From: Atherix ibis
Taxonomy: Eukaryota; Arthropoda; Insecta; Diptera; Athericidae
DNA: 64,000 nucleotides
NCBI GenBank assembly: GCA_958298945.1
Contig: OY282607.1
Span: forward strand, 79,166,868 to 79,230,867
Direction of reading: 5' to 3'
Made by a program: the position numbers and the translations under genes. Below are positions 49,281 through 59,640 of this stretch, in pieces. The stretch's first letter is position 1. Each line of letters opens with the position of its first letter. The notes beneath the pieces were generated by a model. It worked only from the letters and a program-made list of their open reading frames with translations, had not been told where the DNA came from and made no database searches.

Positions 49281-49877
49281 CTATTTGGGATTTACTAGAA
49301 ATTTCAGAAAAGATTCTCTTATTTTTAAATTAGCAAATTTTGGATTGATAACTGCATTTCCAGTATCATATAATACGTCTGGTGGTAGAACAGTACCGGA
49401 CTCAGTTGGTGTTAAACATTTCCTAGCATCATAACGGAATATAAGGATTTTCTTTTCAATCATTTCACGAACTTTAAAAAAATCGTCTGCTGTAAAAGGA
49501 TATTTTCCACTCAAATGTTCATTGTAAATAGCATCGATATCCGATACTAAACGGGCAAATATAAAGTTTGCATATTGTCCTTTTGCGCGAATTCTATTAA
49601 ATTCATCAACTCGATCGAATGGTTCAAATTCTATAGTTAAAAGTAGCAAATCCAATAATCGTTTACACAAAAATATAAGGAAGATAGCGAATGGTATATG
49701 CTTTCCATCCAGTCTGAGAAATGGCGAAGGAACTTTTATCCCGAACTCAAAATCTCTTCTGTAATATACCAACTCAATATGTAGAAATGCAGTAACAATT
49801 GCTATAAAAATAATACATATAACTAAGGAAATGTTATTCAATCGAAAATTCCACAAATCCCGAAAAAATCGAATCAT
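49281..49877 (-). CDS. Nested intronless gene: hypothetical two-segment membrane protein (198 aa)
   Basis: A clean ATG-to-TAG frame of 198 codons on the minus strand, opposite to ferlin, inside its largest intron. Residues about 15-35 (ISLVICIIFIAIVTAFLHIE) and about 62-80 (PFAIFLIFLCKRLLDLLLLT) are hydrophobic enough to span a membrane. The rest is a charged soluble-looking domain: FEPFDRVDEFNRIRAKGQYA, FARLVSDIDAIYNEHLSGKY, DDFFKVREMIEKKILIFRYD, and a C-terminus with TPTESGTVLPPDVLYDTGNA. Unlike nearby frames it is free of frameshifts, not low-complexity, and shows no transposon signature. I do not recognise the family. A short 5' non-coding exon is possible, since an AG acceptor-like site lies about 10 bases before the ATG. 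Confidence 0.7.
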   Translation of the reverse strand: MIRFFRDLWNFRLNNISLVICIIFIAIVTAFLHIELVYYRRDFEFGIKVPSPFLRLDGKHIPFAIFLIFLCKRLLDLLLLTIEFEPFDRVDEFNRIRAKGQYANFIFARLVSDIDAIYNEHLSGKYPFTADDFFKVREMIEKKILIFRYDARKCLTPTESGTVLPPDVLYDTGNAVINPKFANLKIRESFLKFLVNPK

Positions 49878-50201
49878 TTCAACTCTTCTTAGCAGGATAT
49901 AATTTTAACAAAACAAAATAATTTCTATAGAAAAATTTGATATTCCAAAGTCTAACTGACACACACATATTTTTATCTAGTTTTGACTTTTCATTATTTA
50001 GATAACTAGATAAATTTTGTAATATTTTGTCACTTTTTAATAGTTAAAAGGAGTCTTGTATTTAGGTTTATTCCTCAAATATTTAATTAATTTGATTATT
50101 TTCGTTTTGATATAAAAATACTACTTACTGAAATAAAATAAATTTTTCATTTAAAAAAAACTACATGAATTCACTCTTGTAATATTCTAAACTAGAATAT
50201 A

Positions 50202-51266
50202 TTGGGTTGTCCGCTCTGTTTTATAAAAATGAAAGACGATTGTCTGATAGTGAATTAATATTTTATTCAATTAAATACTGTCCAGTCTAATCAAATACAC
50301 TTTGCCAACTGATCCAAGTGATTTTTGACCTCCTAATTTGAATTAAACGTTTTACCATCTAAAAATTTTTGTAGAGACCTGAACAAATGATAATCGGAAG
50401 GTGCTAGGTCTGGACAGTATGGTAGGTATGGCAGTATATCAAGCTCTAAAAGCTTTTGCCGAGTGGTCAAACTTGTATGTGGTTTCGCATTATCCTGTTG
50501 GAACACTATACCTTTCCTATTGACCAATACTGGTATTTTTTCTTTAAGTGAATCGTTCAATTTGTCCAACTGATGACAGTAAACTTCAGAATTGATCGTT
50601 ATGTTACTCGGTAGAAGCTCAAAATAAACGATTCCTTTGAAATCCCACCAAACAGATAGCATAACCTATTTTTGATGAATATTGGCTTTCGAAGTGCTTT
50701 GAGACGGTTTATCTTTTCTACTCCAGAATCTTCTGCGCTTAACATTGTTGTAGATATCCCATTTCTTGTCTCCAGTGATTATACATTTCAAATATAGATC
50801 ATTTTCTTGGCGTTTGAGAAGCAAATCGCAAACGTCAATGCGACGGCACACATTTTAATGCCTTTATTGTGTCTCCATCAACTTCAACTGGCCTTCCAGA
50901 ACGTGGTGCATCTTCGAGATCAAAATTACCGGATCGAGATTTTGCAAACCAGTTTTGGTACTGGTGCTCACTTTACACATCTTCTCCATACACACCGGAT
51001 AAGTTTTTTCTTGCTTAAACAGAATTTTTATCTTTTCTATAGTAAAAAAGTACAATATGCCGAAAATGCTATTTTTCACTTTCCATATTTAAAAGGTTAT
51101 CAACCAAAAACTACTTTGCAGAATCAATCGAAGCCCTGCTATGTCAGCTGTCAAAACACATATGATTATGCGGATTAAGTATGAAGTTGGTTGTGAAAAT
51201 ATACAATTAAACTCTCTGTTGGAAAAAAACGAAATTACTTTCTATAATAAAATGGGAACTACCCAA
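50202..51266 (-). mobile_element. Mellifera-like mariner C4
   Basis: The ends (ttgggttgtccgctctgttt at 50202 and the near-complement ending 51266) are flanked by TA on both sides. The minus-strand transposase is more complete than in the other copies: GDKKWDIYNNVKRRRFWSRK (first catalytic Asp), ANIHQK, MLSVWWDFKGIVYFELLPSN, VYCHQLDKLNDSLKEKIPVL, FQQDNAKPHTSLTTRQKLLE (second Asp) and PDLAPSDYHLFRSLQKFLDG (third Asp). Only 32 residues separate the last two Asps, so two residues have been lost relative to 34. The N-terminal part is frameshifted and the C-terminus is cut after KTFNSN. Inactive. Confidence 0.87.
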
Positions 51267-51439
51267 TAGTACTCTGATTATCATTCCAGAATAATAAATT
51301 TATTATTCTTAAGAAATACTATTTATAAACGTGTTAGTACAGCATAATTATTTTTTACGAGGTGGTTTCTATTCGGTAGTCTGCCTTCCGAAATAAAGAC
51401 AAGAAAAAATTATTTTCTAGAATTATTTCTTTTATATTT

Positions 51440-53050
51440 TAAGGTAAACACAAATTATTTTCAACTGGAGATCTAATCTAGGTCTGCTCAATTAAGTACA
51501 ACAAATGTGCCATTTCCAAGCAAAGCCAAGGTCCTTCAGTTCGTCAGGCCCAGCAACTCTTTGGTATCCTGATTGGTATTACCACTCCATCAAAGTCGAA
51601 GCGTGACTCCTTTGCACCAAGCAGTCGTTATATAGCTGGAATCGTCCATCACCATATAGAGGTCTGAATTGTTTTGGAGTATCATCCTCTTGCGAACGCA
51701 GTCAAAAGTTTGAAATAATTCTTCCTAAGGTCCCAAGTGTCCGAAGATTCTTGCTCAGGACCCAAATCACTGAATTTAACCTATTAAGTAGTAGTTTTGC
51801 TTTTATATATCATAGACTCACTGAAATAAGTCATGTTTGCTGCCAACAGTCATGTTAATATGGGCTGTTATCTTAGGTCCCCAAAAGAAAAATGTCCAAA
51901 TTGCACGTAGCCCGATATTTTTTGACGATAGTCAAATTTTCGGGACATCTAGTACAGGCCTCTACGATAGTCAGCCACATTATGTCAATGTCATAAGCGT
52001 CTACAAAAATTGTGTGAATCCTATGATGATGCTACTAGCCATGGTAACCGCTTAGTCATGGACTAATAACTCCAGCGCCAGGAGAAATGAGTCAATTACC
52101 GCAAAGAAAAAAATTGGATCTGTCACCGAGTTCCTTGGAGTAAGGCTCTTATATTGACCTATAAAATTTCTGGGTCAATATCAGAACCCCACTCCAAGCA
52201 CAATAGAATAGCAGAGAGTATTTTATCGATGGTATTCATCACGCCTGCCATACGATCTGTCCTTAAGAGAGGCCTAAGCTTATTGGTTCTTCTTACCAAT
52301 TGGTTGTAGATTCAGACATAGTTACGATTGAATAGTATCGATGGCAATTATTGAGAAAGTGTTATTTTTTCCAATTCCTTCACCTTTAGCTGCGACCCCA
52401 GCTAGTCGACCTAATCGGTTTCAACACAAGATGTCAGGGCCCATCCCGGAGAATGGAGGCTCCTGACCCTGATGTACACGTTTAAGATATGGTTATGTTG
52501 AATTCGAGTTCCTGATGGAACATTTGCCAAAATTCGGTTCTTGCATACCAAAATCACTATTAGACATTTTGTCTTATCAGAGGCGTGGATGCTAATCAGC
52601 GGTGTGATATCTCTAAAAGTGTTGCACACAGTAATATCTCCATTGCTGGTATATGGGATATATAACGTCCAGATGCCAATAATTGGTTATTGATTCGCTA
52701 TTCCACACCCGGACCATTAATTGGCTTTTAATCTGCTTGTTGTGGATTGTCATCTCAATATTTGGCTATTCTATAGGGTCATTATTGGTTTATTGGTTTT
52801 GTGCTTCATGCTTGGCGGCTGTAGTAGCTCATTGTTGTCCTTGGTTACGACTTTATTAAAAATTTCATAAACGATTTTAAATTGGATTGTGTAATTATTA
52901 ATTTATATTTTTCACAAACATCTGATCCATAAAGAAACCGATTGTCTGCTCCATTCGTTCACCTAAAATATACAGTTTTTTTCAATAATTGTTCATTAGC
53001 CTCAATATAATTGTCCTAAGTATTATAACAAGCAGATTTACATAACATTT
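51440..53050. other. Moderately GC-rich sequence, probable old retroelement
   Basis: This stretch is less AT-rich than the rest of the intron and contains many half-open frames on both strands (for example 52411-52629 minus and 51837-52055 plus), but none shows a recognisable reverse transcriptase, integrase, gag or transposase motif. It adjoins the Jockey-type LINE that starts at about 53060 on the minus strand and may be part of its 3' region or of another element. Confidence 0.3.
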
Positions 53051-53059
53051 TAATTTACA

Positions 53060-53716
53060 AATCTTGTGCATCATGAAGTTAAAGTAAATACCCATCGGCG
53101 TTTTTCCAATTAACGGAAGTTAGATTCCTCTAGAAAATCTCTAGGTGATTGCCTCTTAAGTCCCCGATGAGTGTTTCCCCGGGGAGGGCAGTACAGGACA
53201 ATCTTCTCACAAGTGGATTTTGATAATAGGATAAACGGGTATGCATTTTTGACAGCAGGAAATGCACAGGTCCTGAACAAAGCGAACATTTAGATCACGA
53301 TGTATTACATTGTTACGAACATAAAAGGGGGCACCAACAATTTTACGGAGGATCTTTGACTGTAAAGCGTTTGTCCAGTAGTCTAAGAAGTGGTAGGTTA
53401 TGTCAAGTTTTTTTAGTCTAGTATGTGGGTTCTATCTTAATCTCTTATCCGGTAAAGTTCCAAATAACGTACTTAATCATATTGCGGAATAATGTTACTA
53501 CAAAAGTATAAAGAGGTAGGTTTTCCTTGACAAAGTGTAAAAGTAGTGTGAACACTCTTCTGTTTATTTAACCTCACTCTCCATCTCTTAAACCAGGATT
53601 GAAGGTTGTGGATATGGGATTGTAAAAAAACAGACACGATGTCATGAGTATAAATATTATATAAAATAGGACCAAGGATACTGCCTTTTGGGACTCCGGC
53701 TAGAATAGGAAATATA
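53060..53716 (-). mobile_element. Jockey-type LINE ORF2, 3' part
   Basis: The minus strand reads NPIFPILAGVPKGSILGPIL plus YNIYTHDI (about 53650-53725), then LQSWFKRWRVRLNKQKSVHT, and with frameshifts the downstream part 'NNVIHRDLNVRFVQDLCISC' (about 53250-53330) and 'LKRQSPRDF' (about 53130-53160). GVPQGS..GP.LY and the N.KS.H..FT block are reverse transcriptase domains of Jockey-clade non-LTR elements. The catalytic YADD-type segment between them is deleted. It is the downstream half of a LINE interrupted by the DD41D element at 53717. Confidence 0.78.
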
Positions 53717-54629
53717 GGGTTTGCCAATAAGAGTGATATGATTTCTAAGTGACGTTTCGGCCATTTGTAATATGTCATGATCTGTTTTTTTTTTCATTAT
53801 ATTCAGTAATGTTTACAATTTCATCGTAAAGAGATATACGCAAGAACAACGTTTATAAATTATTTAATTTTATTATCAAAATAATCGTTCTCCAATTTAA
53901 GAAAATCATCTTCTCCGATGAGGCTCACTTTCATATGAGTGGTGCGGTAAATACACAAAACTGTCGATTCTGGTGCGAAGAAAATCCACAAATTATTCCT
54001 GAACACCCATTACATTCACCTAAATTGACAGTTTGGTGTGGTTTTGATCTGGTGGAATCATCGGTCCGTATTTCTTTCGAAATGAAGCTGGTAACACCGT
54101 TACTGTCAATGGAGATCGGTATAGATCGATGATAACCAACTTTTTTTGGCCGAAATCGAAAGAAGTTGATCTTGGCAATATCTGGTTCCAATAAGACGGG
54201 GCTACGTGCCACACAGCACGTGCAACAACAGAATTATTGCGAGAAAAGTTTGGAGATTCGATTATTTCAAGAAATTGTGACATTGAATGGTCTCCAAGAA
54301 GTTGTGATTTAACACCATTAGACTATTTGTTGTGGGGTTATTTAAAGTCGTTGGTCTTTAGCAATAAACCAGACTCTCTTCAACCTTTAGAAGTCAATAT
54401 TGAACGTGCTATTCATGACATACGACTTGATTTAATGGAAAAAGTGCTCGAAAATTGGGTTCATTGAATTCGTTTCTGAAAAAGAAGTCGTGGAGGCCAT
54501 TTGAATGACGTTTTATTCAGAACTTAATTGTATCGATTGTACTTCACACTAAATAAAAAACATTTGAATTTGCTTAACAATTAGTGTGTTTTTTTTTAAA
54601 GAAATCATATAACTCCTTTTGGAAAACGC
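53717..54629 (+). mobile_element. DD41D-type (VISITOR-like) element F2, nested in a LINE
   Basis: The ends are inverted (gggtttgccaataagagtga at 53717 and the near-complement ending 54629), with TA on both sides. The + strand transposase begins MTYYK..-like and RYTQEQRL near 53835, has a deletion before KIIFSDEAHFHMSGAVNTQN (from about 53904, first catalytic Asp), then CRFWCEENPQIIPEHPLHSP, LTVWCGFDL, a frameshift, DGATCHTARATTELLREKFG (second Asp), and PRSCDLTPLDYLLWGYLKSL (third Asp). I count 41 residues between the second and third Asp. A TAA stop precedes DGATC, as in copy F1. The C-terminus reaches about 54530. Confidence 0.88.
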
Positions 54630-55440
54630 TATATTTCTGAGTATTCTGAGTTAACATAATTGGGGAGAGATATGACTTTATGATAAGATTGCATATTGAA
54701 GGAAGAAAGCTTTTGAGTTTCCAGAGGAGTCCAGGATGCCACACAGGATTAAAAGCTTGTGGAAGATATCTAAAAATACTCCTGGGCAATAGTCTTTCCT
54801 CTCAATAGTGGATGCAATATGATCAACAATGCGATGGCATTACTGGATTGTGGAGTGTTCAGATCGGAAGCCAAATTGTTTATCAGGAATACTTTTTTAA
54901 TTAACTAGGACTGGATAGAGTCGTTTTAATAGGAGTTTTTCAAAAATCTTACCAAGGATTGGGTTTATAGAAGGAGGCTGATAGGTCTATAGGAGGAAGG
55001 AGAATTAATGGGTTTATTTGGTCTAGGAATCATTTTAATGGCAGAAAATGTTCAGAGTAGGAGAAAATAAGTTGAAAATGGATGTAATTAAAACTAAAGC
55101 TTTTCGGGAAATTTGCTTCAGAATAGGAGCTGTTATTAGATCAGAACTAGGAGATTATTTATTGGGAAGACGCAAAATAGTTGATTTAATTTCCGAGGGC
55201 TTAAAATTTTTTGGAGGAAGACTCATAGGGACTGGGAACATTAGTTCTTTGATAATTTTGTTAGTATGCGATTCGTTTTCTAAAGCATGATGTGGAGTAA
55301 AAGTATTTACCAAATGTTTAGCAAATACTTCATATTTTTCTGAGTGTAATATTCTTTTAAACGAGAATGAAATTTCGTAAGTTAATGATGACTATTGAAA
55401 GTTTTTAAGAAGAAAATTGAATATGTCCACGCTCAAAAAT
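54630..55440 (-). mobile_element. Jockey-type LINE ORF2, 5' part
   Basis: On the minus strand, with some frameshifts: KYEVFAKHLVNTFTPHHALE (about 55285-55350), PSSYRPISLLPSINPILGKI and FEKLLLKRLYPVL (about 54905-55000), QFGFRSEHSTIQ.CHRIVDH (about 54830-54890), KDYCPGVFLDI, and QAFNPVWHPGLLWKLKSFLP plus NLIIKSYLS (about 54680-54760). These are reverse transcriptase domains 1-4 of a Jockey-clade non-LTR retrotransposon. The text breaks off at ...NTQKYS and resumes after the inserted DD41D element as NPIFPILAGVPKGS at 53716, so both parts belong to one copy. Confidence 0.83.
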
Positions 55441-56598
55441 GGTACAAACTGCTTAGAGCACGTATAGAGAAATTAACAAAACAAATTTTATTTTCTTATT
55501 TATCAATCTATCTTCATTCATAATTGAAATAAAAAATAAATACTCATTCCATTTACTTCTCTTATGAGTTGAATAAGTCCTTTTCTGAGAAACATGAGTT
55601 TGAATAAGTCTTTTTCCGAGAAATTTTGCTTAAATCAAAAGTTTTATAATATTTTTTTTTAAAGTCAAATTTTCTCGGAAAAAACAGCATACTGAAAGCA
55701 AATTTTCAATCAAAATAATTTTGTTATTTCTAAATTTGTTAACTTGTAGTACTATCAATGCTGCTACTACTACCACCAAACAAAGAATATCAGCTATTCT
55801 CCGATTTTCCCCTCTTTTTTGAACAAAATGTTTTATCTGGAATTTTTTAATGAATTATAAATAATTAATAATACATGCACAATAAAAAAATAGAAAAAAA
55901 GGAAGATGGATTATATTACTCTAGTAACTGTGTATCCGTCAATGTCGAAAGTGCGTACAACAAGAAAATTTCTATTTTTCTAAGAACTTTATTTTTTTTT
56001 TTGTCTATTTATTTACACAACTGATGGAGAATATTTTCGAATTGTAGAATTTTTCCTTAGACACTTGCCCCATCTTACAGAAAAATATTTTCATGCTCCA
56101 AATAACTGAGAATGTTTTTTTTTTGGCCATGAGTACTCCTTCGGTTTCTATAAAATGCCTCCCTAGTTGTTCATTACTCGTTGATGGAGAAAAATGAAAA
56201 ATCTACTTCTATTTCGTATAAAAACATGTCAAATTTACTTTACCATCAAAAATCCTTCAAATTAAAACATAAAATCTGTTATATGCTATTTGTATAGGTA
56301 ATCGAATTCCCACGTAGCAAAGATACTCGTACTTGTAAATATAATTTTTCTAGTGTATAAGTACACAAAATATAATCGTTCTCATATATTATCGGTAATG
56401 TATTAAATTACAAAAATTGTTGAATAGCAATAATAATGGTAAATATTGTTTATGGGAAATTTTCTCATATTCTTATTTATTGATGAAATAAAATCTTTTT
56501 CCCTATGTTCTTATTTTACATTGATCTTCGCTTGTATTTGGCTTTTGGACTGTTTCTGTATTCAAAAAATTGATACTGACTCTGCGTACTTTTAAAAG

Positions 56599-56779
56599 GC
56601 TGTGGTTGTATTCGAAGCGAAATACATTTCTCCGGACGATGCTGCTGGCAATTTTGAACCAACAAATCTAGTTACTTCCATTCAACAGCAGCACAACAGT
56701 AATAGTCTGGATGATGATCAACAGATGCTTCTCGACATCGAACAGAACATAGCAAATTTGGAGCGCAGCATGAACAGAG
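56599..56779 (+). CDS. Ferlin exon 4 (end of C2A, linker)
   Basis: A 181-nt exon with acceptor tttaaaag (ending 56598) and donor GAG|GTAAAT; it starts in phase 0 and leaves one base. It encodes AVVVFEAKYISPDDAAGNFE, the last C2A strand (compare SLCVEVRYQATDG in otoferlin), then a linker with TNLVTSIQQQHNSNSLDDDQ and an acidic, possibly coiled stretch QMLLDIEQNIANLERSMNR. The acceptor lacks a strong pyrimidine tract (cgtacttttaaaag), but phase and homology agree. Confidence 0.85.
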
Positions 56780-56873
56780 GTAAATTAGTGAATGATTTAT
56801 TATTGTTTGTAATAAATTCGAAGGGAACATTATCTCACGAATATTTTTGTTTCCCTTTTTTGTGAAAATGCAG

Positions 56874-57107
56874 ATAATGATAACTCTAGAGGAAAAAAAC
56901 GACACATCCTGAGGCGTGTAATATCAGGGTCAGGTGCGACAGCCGAGAAAAACGATGGAGCAAAAGGTGAACTGAAATTCGATAAGCTTAGAAAATCACC
57001 AACACGAGAAAAGAAAATGACTCTTCGAACAGTAAGGAATCTTATAAGGCTGGGAAAGCAAAGGCCATCTCCACAGACCAGAGATAGCAGTACCGAGGAT
57101 GAAGGAA
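56874..57107 (+). CDS. Ferlin exon 5 (basic linker; reading-frame problem)
   Basis: Acceptor aaaatgcag (ending 56873) and donor AG|GTTAGT. The first codon is completed by the G of exon 4. It encodes DNDNSRGKKRHILRRVISGS, a lysine/arginine-rich linker, and KKMTLRTVRNLIRLGKQ, which matches the R..RSV....KLGK segment between C2A and C2B of otoferlin. From exon 6 backwards the required frame is different, reading RPSPQTRDSSTEDEGR. The two frames overlap between 56992 and 57107. Either one base is missing near 57060 or a 44-nt intron (57032-57075) is spliced out. Confidence 0.8.
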
Positions 57108-57264
57108 GGTTAGTCCTTTTATTTTATTAAATCCATTCAAATTCATTTCACATAAACACATACATGTGCACACGTTCACTCATCAGTCATCGTACTACGA
57201 GTATATCCAGTGGAAGCTGTACGGTGCAAAAATACACTTTAACTTATTTTAAATTGTATTTTAG

Positions 57265-57411
57265 GTCACCTCTGATAACTGATTCGGAACACGCAGCCGG
57301 GTTAACCTCCGCCACAGATGTAGAAGATGAGATCAGATCCCAACAGGAAAGTGCACAATCGAATGTATCCAGTGACGTAGATGAATGTATCGCTTTTGAC
57401 CAAGGGAAAAT
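57265..57411 (+). CDS. Ferlin exon 6 (linker before C2B)
   Basis: A 147-nt exon with acceptor tgtattttag (ending 57264) and donor GTTAGT at 57412. It takes two bases from exon 5 in the frame described there and leaves two. It encodes SPLITDSEHAAGLTSATDVE, DEIRSQQESAQSNVSSDVDE and CIAFDQGK. The stretch is acidic and serine-rich, like the variable linker before the second C2 domain in ferlins. Upstream intron length is 157 bases. Confidence 0.83.
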
Positions 57412-57498
57412 GTTAGTATTCTTTTAAAATGATCAACTATAATTCCCTAGAAAAAAGGTTTTTAGTCTTTTTTATTATTAATATCAACGATTTTACAG

Positions 57499-57682
57499 GA
57501 TAAAAGCAATGACCAGAATGTCTGACCATCTAAAATCCCAAGACTTCCAAGTTTGTGTTACTATTATTGAGGCTAGACAATTGCCTGGTCTAAATATGGA
57601 TCCGGTTGTGTGTATTCAAGTTGGGGATCAAAAGAAATACACTAGCGTTAAAGAGAGTACAAATTGTCCATACTTTAATGAG
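57499..57682 (+). CDS. Ferlin exon 7 (C2B start)
   Basis: A 184-nt exon with acceptor tttacag (ending 57498) and donor GAG|GTAAGT; it takes two bases (AT+G) and ends in phase 0. It encodes [20 protein letters not shown], then [20 protein letters not shown], then [20 protein letters not shown]. This is the most conserved part of the window. The run of [20 protein letters not shown] and [16 protein letters not shown] is diagnostic of the second C2 domain of ferlins, very close to vertebrate otoferlin. Ferlins are tail-anchored C2 proteins for membrane fusion and repair. Confidence 0.96.
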
Positions 57683-57745
57683 GTAAGTCCTTGTGAACCA
57701 TTCTAAATAATATAATTCCCGCAATCGATGTTTTATTTTCAACAG

Positions 57746-57808
57746 TATTTCGTGTTCGATTTTCATATGCCACCAGTTATGCTATTCGATAAAATTATCA
57801 CCCTATCG
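57746..57808 (+). CDS. Ferlin exon 8 (C2B continued)
   Basis: A 63-nt exon with acceptor ttttcaacag (ending 57745) and donor TCG|GTAAGT, phase 0 at both ends. It encodes YFVFDFHMPPVMLFDKIITL plus S. Joined to exon 7 it gives ...PYFNE-YFVFDFH..P.MLFDKII..S, matching the ferlin C2B continuation. The next expected strand and the remaining C2 domains were not found up to 64000, so a further long intron starts here. The intron before it is only 63 bases. Confidence 0.94.
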
Positions 57809-58969
57809 GTAAGTGCACCTCCAATTAAAATATATTATTATTCGTTAATTAATATAGCCAAAAGAAAGAATTCAAATTTATTCGGAGAATTGTGGTGCAA
57901 AGAGTTTATCAATAAAGTTGAAAGGAGTAACTTTAACTTTTCGGGGTAATTAATTTTCAACCGACTTCCAGGACGGTAGCAGGGTTTTTTTTCATATTTT
58001 CTATAAAAGTGAAATATTTAGCAAAATTTACTACTGGGGAACTTTCCTTTTTTACAAAAACAAAAACAATTTAATTAACATTTCGACTGGAAAAGTAAAT
58101 CAATATTTACACAATGGAAAAGTATCATCTAAACAAAAGTTTACTTTTTATGCGAGTTGACGATGACTGAAGGTAAACAACAAGGAACAAATTATTCCCA
58201 GTTATTTGGATACTTGTTGATTTATTGTGGAAGCTTAATGGTTCTGGTATTATTTTGAAAAGAATTTATTTCGAATTTAAAAGCGATCAACGGAAATAAA
58301 AGTGATTTTTTAAATATCCCTCGGTATTTTCGTTGATTTCGTAATTGTTTGAACGTTTTTCTTGGAAGCAGTTTATGTAAATTATTTTTTGCGACTACCT
58401 GAAAATTGTCACGTTTTAATATACTAGGATTTTAGACAATCTTTAATTTATATGGTTTAACTTGGATATACTAGAAAGTTTAAGCTTTTTTATTTAATTG
58501 TATTTTGTTTTATTGCCATATTGCTACAGTGACTTTATCATATAAAAAATAATTAAAATATAGACAATATAATGTTTAAATTGGTGCGGCTAGATGGCGT
58601 TAACATCCTTCATAATTTTAGGCCTGCCCTAGTAAAATTTTCTTATATATTTTTGTTGACAAGTTTTTATCAATTTGGAACCAATCATAGCTGTGCCCTA
58701 GTAGTATAGCCAAGAGAGTACAGAGGAAGCAAACATTTTTCTGTACCGATGCGTCATATTTGTTGCACAACTCCTAATCAAGTGATGCGTTAAAGTTTGT
58801 GTGTGTATAGGTGTGTGCGTGTGTATAACTGATAAAAGACAAATTTCTTCGAATGGTAACCGGATTTGGTTAGTTAAGCTATTTATAGCACCAATACACA
58901 GTCTTGTAAGTTAATGAATTATCCTTTGCTTTGTAAAGTAAACTAAAATAAAATACGAGAATTTAGATT

Positions 58970-59640
58970 TTGATAAAAAAAAATTTTATTATATTCGTTC
59001 ATAATTGCCACGTGACTTCTTGCAGACCTCGATCCTTTTGCAGTTTTTTTTTTTTGAATTTTTCGTACATTTAAGATTACATCTCGGTAATGGTTTTTGA
59101 GTTCTCTAAACTTAAAGGAGTATCTGTATAAATACGCCCTTTTCTGCAGTCATACAAGAAAAAATGCAACGGCGTCAAGTCAGACGCATAATAAAAATAA
59201 GATTTGCCATGTTGTATGGCTTGTGGCGTCATCTTATCGAAATCACATATTGTGCAGATTAAAATCGCGTCAAGTTTAAGCTAAAAAATGGCAGTTATTA
59301 TACGGCCATAGGGCACAGAATTGATGGTAATGATCTCTCCTTCATTTTTAAAGAAATATGCGCCAATGACATCCTTAGAGCATAGTGCACATCATAAAAA
59401 TCACTTTTCGAGAACATAAAAGGCGTTCTGACACTCATTTGTGGATTTTGAACATAAAAGGCGTTCTGACACTCATTTGTGGATACAAGAAAAAATGCAA
59501 CGGCGTCAAGTCAGACGCATAATAAAAATAAGATTTGCCATGTTGTATGGCTTGTGGCGTCATCTTATCGAAATCACATATAGTGCAGATTAAAATCGCG
59601 TCAAGTTTAAGCTAAAAAATGGAAAGTTTACCAATTTTAA
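58970..59640 (-). mobile_element. DD41D-like transposase remnant with tandem duplication
   Basis: The minus strand gives DDATSHTTWQILF (second catalytic region, about 59200-59240), then ASDLTPLHFFLYDCRKGRIY (about 59130-59185; the third catalytic Asp reads His), then 'TDTPLSLENSK'. A block of about 140 bp containing this part (from about 59150) is repeated at about 59485, 335 bp further on. A 35-bp string (gaacataaaaggcgttctga ...) is also doubled at 59412 and 59449. Not functional. Confidence 0.65.

Larger units (their letters stand above)
32829..56598 (+). other. Ferlin intron C (23.8 kb)
   Basis: GT at 32829-32830 and AG at 56597-56598 bound the intron. It hosts most transposons of the window and the nested gene at 49281-49877. 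Stretches where I saw nothing reportable: 32829-33400, 34000-34118, 36560-38600 (very AT-rich), 42260-44590, 46450-47040, 48345-49270, 49900-50200 and 55450-56590. The 33420-34060 stretch reads like old transposon DNA but could not be assigned. Confidence 0.65.
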
